64,000 nt of DNA from Thinopyrum elongatum (Eukaryota; Streptophyta; Magnoliopsida; Poales; Poaceae): assembly GCA_011799875.1 (NCBI GenBank), contig CM022301.1, positions 86,633,667-86,697,666 on the forward strand. The letters run 5' to 3'. Below the pieces are notes generated by a model that made no database searches, was not told the origin of the DNA, and saw nothing but the letters and a program-made list of their open reading frames with translations. Both the position numbers and the translations under genes were made by a program. Below are positions 58,991-64,000 of the stretch, one piece after another (positions within the stretch are counted from its first letter, which is position 1; every line of letters starts with the position of its first letter).

Positions 58991-60497
58991 TGATTACTTG
59001 TATCTGCGTTGGTAATTCCCCCAAGATGAGAGGATGATGCAGCACATCAAAGGTAAGTATTTCCCTCAGTTATGAAACCAAGGTTATCAATCCAGTAGGA
59101 GAACCAAGCAACACTATGTAAACAGCACCTGCACACAAACCATAAAAACTTGCAACCCAATGCGTAAGAGGGGTTGTCAATCCCTCCTCGGTATTGAGAT
59201 AGATTGAATTGTATGAGATTTGATAAATAGATCTAGCAAAAACACAAAAAAAAAAAAATAAGGAAAAATGTAGCAAGGTATTTTTGAGTTTTATATGATA
59301 GGAAAATAGACCCGAGGGGAAACAAATTACTGTTGGGAAATTGATAGAAAAGCGAATAATCATGATGATATCCAAGGCAATGATCATGTATATAGGCATC
59401 ACGTCCAAGATTAGTAGACCGACTCCTGCCTGCATCTACTACTATTACTCCACACATCGACCGCTATCCAGCATGCATCTAGTGTATTAAGTTCATGGAA
59501 AAACAGAGTAATGCAATAAGAACGATGATATGACGTAGACAAGATCTATTCATGTAGGAATAGACCCCGTCTTTTTATCCTTAATAGCAATGATACATGC
59601 ATGTCATGTCTCTTTCTGTCACTGAGATTGAGCACCGCAAGATCGAACCCATCACAAAGCACCTCTTCCCATTGCAAGAAAAATCAATCTAGTTGGCCAA
59701 ACCAAACCAAAGTTTCGGAGAAGAAATACGAGGCTATAAAGATCATGCATAAAAGAGTTTAGCAAAGACTCCAATAATATTTATGGATAGAGCTGATAAT
59801 AAACCCACAATTCATCGGATCCCAACAAACACAAGTCATTACATCAAATAGATCTCCAAGAACATCGAGGAGAACATTGTATTCAAGATCAAAAAGAGAG
59901 AAGAAGCCATCTACCTACTACCTATGGACCCGAGGTCTGTAGTAAACTACTCACGCATCATCGGAGGGGCAACAAGGATGACGAAGAGCCCCTCCGTGAT
60001 TGTTGACCCCTCCGGCAGAGTGCCGGAAGAGGCCTCTAGATTCGATCTCATGGTTCTGGAACTTCCGGCGGCTGGAATTGTGTTTCGTCGACTCGCCGAG
60101 GGTTTTTGGGATTTTAGAGTATTTATAGAGCTGAAGGTTGGTGGAGAAGCTTCCTGTGGGCCCCACTACCCACCAGGGCGCGCCTGGGGCCTCTAGCATG
60201 CCCTGGTGCCTAGTGGGCCCCACGGGCCTCCTTTGGTGCACTTCCTTGGCCTCCTGGGTGTCTTCTGGGTAGAAATAATTCTCCAAAAAGTTTTGTGGCA
60301 TTTGGATTCCGTTTGGTATTGATTTTCTGTGAAGTAAAAAATCAAGCAAAAAACAGCAACTGGCACTGGGCACTATATCAATAGGTTAGTCCCAAAAAAT
60401 GATATGAAGTTGCTAGTAAATGGGTATAAAACATCCAAGAATGATACTTTAATTGCAGGGAACAATCAAAAAAATTAGATACGTTGGAGACGTATCA
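58991..60497 (-). mobile_element. Solo LTR of a gypsy-like element (same superfamily as A and the array)
   Basis: 1507 bp, TGATTACTTGTATCTGCG...GACGTATCA, flanked by ATGCA on both sides (58986-58990 and 60498-60502). No internal region, primer site or polypurine tract adjoins it. It is the product of recombination between two LTRs of one insertion. Confidence 0.9.
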
Positions 60498-61281
60498 ATG
60501 CATGCCTGTGCGCGCGCTCTGCGTCTTGGGTCGCATCGGGCTGCCACGTTCTGGCGGTATTCGCGCGTCCTCTGGTGCCGACCAGCCTCTTCCTCCTCTC
60601 AAGTCGCTCTCTGGACCCCTCTCCCCTCTAGAAGCTCCCTCGCCGGTGCTAGCCACCGCGTGCCCGCGGGCGCACAGTGCTCCGACCGGCTCTATTCTCG
60701 CCTTGTCTTCTTCTTCCCCGTCTCTTGGCTCCGTCCGCTGCTCCGGTGGACCTACCCTGCCTCTCACCCGTCGCCTCAACCACCCGAGCCCGCCTGAGTG
60801 CCCACGCATCCGCGGCTTCCGGCCATGCTTTTATGGCGGCATCCCGCGCGACACCCTCCTCCCCGGCTATTTAAGCCCTCCCCTGGCTCGCCTCTCCTCA
60901 CGACTCAACCTCCATGTCTCTCAATCGTCCTCTAGAGCCCAAGAGCAAGGCCGGAAAGCTCTTCTTCCTCCTCTCTGGCGGGAGCTCCACTGCCTCGGCC
61001 ATGAGCTTGCTCCAGTGCTCCTCCGCCTTGTTAGCCAGCACCATCCACCTCCTGGAGTCCCTCTGACCCTCCCCAATCTCTCTGTTGCCCCAATGCTTGT
61101 CGGAATCATCGACTTCGCCGACGCCCGAAGCACGGTGCCACCCAAATCGAAGGGGCCGACACCATCCCACCACCTCCCGACAAGCTACGGGTACGAGCAA
61201 CTCCGCCTCGGTACGTCCGATCCATCCTTGTTGTCGCCAAACCCCTGCGTGGCCTCCTCACCGGCGAACGGCCGCCGGTAA

Positions 61282-63443
61282 GCGTCGTCGCATTCTGTCC
61301 CCTCCTCTCTCTCTTTAAACCTACACGCGGGTCCCACCCATCAGCCATAGTGAGGCCGCCGAAGCATTTTCTAAGTAAAAATGGTTTCTGGGTTTACGCC
61401 TTCGATGTCACCCCCCTGGCGATTTTCCAGAAATCATTTTAATTCATTTTTAATCCAGATTTGACCACCACTTTGACCATGAATATCTCCTAAACTAGAT
61501 GTCCAAATGAACTGATTCTTTTTGCATTTTTTTCTTTTGAGCTCCTTTATTTTCTAGTAGAATTTGGTATTTTTCTCTGCTGTCTAAATTTTTTGGACAG
61601 TAGTATTTGCTTTATGTGTTATTTACAAAATGCTTGCAAAATATTTTTCCAGAGTGTTTTGAGTTGTTGCTGAAGACCAGGAGCTTTCCCCCACTACCTT
61701 GGAGCAAGGCAAGCCACACCCTCCATTTGCATGATTGCAATGCAATGCCATGGTTTATTTAATTAAATTTGCTTAAATTTTGCATTATTTAGAAATGATT
61801 TATTCATGGCATTTTCTTGGAGTAATCTTGATCTTGATATTGCGACGATGATGCTTGGAGTTCTAGGACTAATACTTTGCAGATTGAGGATGATATATTG
61901 CCATTGGATTACGAGGAGTAATATTTATTTTCATTGTGATCATATGGGCTATTATGCTTTGGAGCATTATTTGGATTTAATGCTATCATATTGATCTATG
62001 GTTAACTATGTTGATATTGCTATTGGATTAGTAGCATCATTATCTTTGGATTCATCTTGATACTAGTTATATGCTACCCTTGGTGTTTAATATGATATGA
62101 CTATATTATTCTTTGGATTATTGGATGGATATTGCTATTACTTGGATCACAGGTTGATATTGGAGTAGCAGTTATCACGGATATACCTGGGGGATAAATT
62201 CCGTCATTTCGTTGGTCGGGTGCCACCAAACCAAGCTCACCAGTGCAGCCACACTTGCCTTTATGGGGAGGCCCTAATTCGGTCTATTGTCATGCCTCTC
62301 ACCGGTTTCTCCAACTAGGGAAGGTTATGTGCGCGTGCTACCCTGGCCCGGTAGGCGGCGATAACCTTGTGTGCCCGAGTTGTATGGATCCATTGTCCCT
62401 GTTTGGGACCTTTTTGTTTTTGTTTTTCCATGATGGTGGCCGGCCATGAAGGTGGCAGATGTCCAGAGTGGCATCCGGGGCCACCCATGACTTAGCCCAA
62501 AGGGGAGTTTGTCAGAGTGGTCGGGAGAATGTCATGCAATAGATTGGTTTTGTCGAAACACCGTTGGTCTACCCGAATGGGAACACGAGGCCATGGGTTC
62601 TGTGGTGTGGGTACAATGTACTAACCTCTGTAGAGTGTACAAACTATCGATAGCCGCGTCCTCGGTCATGGACATAGCTCGTACTAGGTCACACAGTTCG
62701 ATCAACACTGACGATGACGGAATGACTTATAGATGACTTAAATATTGATATGTGAGCAGTAACACTTTGGCAGGATGCCGATGATGATGGGATGATCTTG
62801 AGGATGATCATTCGGTTTGTGTTGTGATCACGCGGTGATCACGAGGAGGTATTGATCACAAGGTGATCGAGGTGATATATCTTGGCCGGATTTCCAAGAG
62901 TGAGATGGGTCTTGAGATCCGAGATGTTGGTCCATCAGTGTTCTAGTAGTACCATATTATGCTTAATTATCGCTTCCACATCATAGTAGTTGATAATAGC
63001 TTAACCTGTTAATGCTATGTTGTTGTCTTGCCTTGATGCTTTTGGTTGTTGTGAGCGTGCGAGTACATTCAAAGTACTCACCTGGCGTGTCATGCCAGTT
63101 TGCAGGTGATGTCGTGGTTGATGGCTTGTGGAGGATACCGAGCATGCAAGCTAGACCGTGTCCCAGCCAGAGTCCCTGCGGAGTGGAGTTCATCGCTGTC
63201 GTTGTTGTTTTGCTGCTAGAAGATATTCCGCTGCTACGAGTTGTTCCGCTGCTAGCATAGAGCTACCTTAGCACGCGTAGTGTCGTCGTGCTGATGTGAT
63301 CCTTTGTACCTCAGCACCTTTGTACCTTTATCCTTTGTAATAAGAGCTGATTTGATCTATGCCAAACAGTGATGTATTCCAGAAGACTTGATCTCTAGGC
63401 TGGAATACGGGGTGTTCCGGTTCCCCTGAGCTGGGGTGCCACA
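61282..63443 (+). other. AT-rich distal part of the element E LTR
   Basis: No gene is seen. Recurrent TTGGATTA and GATATTGCTATT(G/A) words lie at 61830-62170, and GGTGATCACGAGG-type short repeats at 62800-62870. Confidence 0.4.
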
Positions 63444-63447
63444 GAGT

Positions 63448-64000
63448 TGATACGTCCATTTTGCAACATGTTTTCCTACTGTTATTTATAATGTTTTTAA
63501 TCAAGATAACACTTTGTGGAGCAATTCTAATGCCTTTTCTCTCTTAATTTGCAAGATTTACATGAAGAGGGAGATTGTCGGTGGCTAGAATTCTGGGCCT
63601 GAAAAAGCTATGTCAGAGATACCTATTCTGCACATCTCCAAATGAGCTGAAATTTCACGGAGAATTATTTTGGAATAAATAAAAATACTGGAAGAAATAA
63701 ATACCAGAGGGGGCCACCGAGGTGCCCATGACGCACCAGGGTGCGCCCACCCCCCTGGGCACACCCTGGTGGCTCGTGGGGCCCCTGGCCAGCCTCCGGT
63801 GCCCATCTTCTAGTATATAAGCCCATTTTCCCTAGAAAAAATAAAGAGAGGGCTTTCGGGATGGAACACCACCGTCTCGAGGTGGAACTTGGGCAGGAGC
63901 ACTTTTGCTCTCCGCAGAGCGATTCCGCCGGGGAAACTTCCCTTCGGGGGGGGGGGGGGGGGGGAATCGAAGCCATCGTCATCACCAACAACTCTCACAT
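63448..64000 (+). repeat. Start of a further gypsy-like LTR (element F)
   Basis: TGATACGTCCATTTTGCAAC is the start of a common Triticeae gypsy LTR type. It runs off the window end. A plus-strand TATA box (TATATAA) lies at 63814-63820. The boundary to element E leaves only four bases (GAGT). A run of 19 G lies at 63946-63964. Confidence 0.75.

Larger units (their letters stand above)
57657..63443 (+). repeat. 3' LTR of element E, about 4.3 kb, interrupted by a solo LTR
   Basis: It begins TGTAACACCCTAATTTTTGG after the polypurine tract and ends GCTGGGGTGCCACA, so TG..CA ends are present. Without the inserted 1512 bp (solo LTR plus one target copy) it is about 4275 bp, unusually long. A TATA-like TATTTAAG at 60868-60875 follows a GC-rich stretch and would place transcription start near 60900. 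TTTGTAATAAGAG near 63334 could be the polyadenylation region. Open frames in 60453-61300 are GC-driven and not supported as genes. Confidence 0.7.

Noticed and set aside
60453..61281. Long plus-strand ORFs (up to 265 codons) in the element E LTR
   Set aside because: Ser/Pro/Arg-rich readings in several frames at once, inside an LTR, with no domain; they follow from base composition.

Overview
The window looks like nuclear DNA of a Triticeae grass (wheat or Aegilops type): almost all of it is nested transposable elements, the element families are ones typical of that tribe, coding blocks carry GT..AG introns, and no prokaryotic, organellar or phage gene is visible. Family names are from memory of the sequence types and were not searched.

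Layout. 1-3622: the 5' part of a CACTA (En/Spm) DNA transposon on the minus strand. It ends in a TIR at 3622 and has an internal deletion that joins the transposase N-terminus to a Ulp1-protease-like ORF. 3640-5540: a degenerate repeat block with five TTGAC-N4-TTGAC dyads. 5621-7348: a three-exon F-box/LRR/FBD gene on the minus strand, broken by one extra base in a homopolymer; it is the best host-gene candidate. 8512-9330: a Copia gag remnant. 9860-13832: gene-poor DNA with MITE-like and duplicated segments.

13833-33975: a gag-only gypsy-like LTR element on the minus strand (element A, TSD GACAT). It carries a second, complete gypsy element nested inside it (element B, 15722-29312, TSD TAGTG). 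B has gag-PR-RT-RH-INT on the minus strand and a six-exon gene with its own TATA box on the plus strand between INT and the 3' LTR. Both coding units are dead, and nearly every nonsense codon is explained by C-to-T or G-to-A change.

33976-37275: flanking DNA. 37276-48384: a tandem LTR-internal-LTR-internal-LTR array of a relative of A, flanked as a whole by one TSD (TTCCC). It sits just upstream of, or in the 5' region of, a plus-strand multi-exon gene-like unit (about 48390-54737) whose exons are serial duplicates. One intron of that unit holds an 807-bp TIR element. 54982-56307: a GGGCC-rich stretch ending in TGTAGTG, probably the end of a DNA transposon. 56308-63443: the 3' part of another gypsy-like element with a very long LTR (about 4.3 kb once a nested solo LTR at 58991-60497 is removed). 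63448-64000: the start of one more LTR.

Order of events from nesting: A inserted before B; the 58991 solo LTR is younger than the long LTR around it; the three-LTR array is younger than the exon-duplicated unit. I found no intact protein-coding gene. The most unusual items are the antisense spliced gene in B, the three-LTR array inside a single TSD, the exon-duplicated unit, and the internal copies of the polypurine tract in A and in the array.
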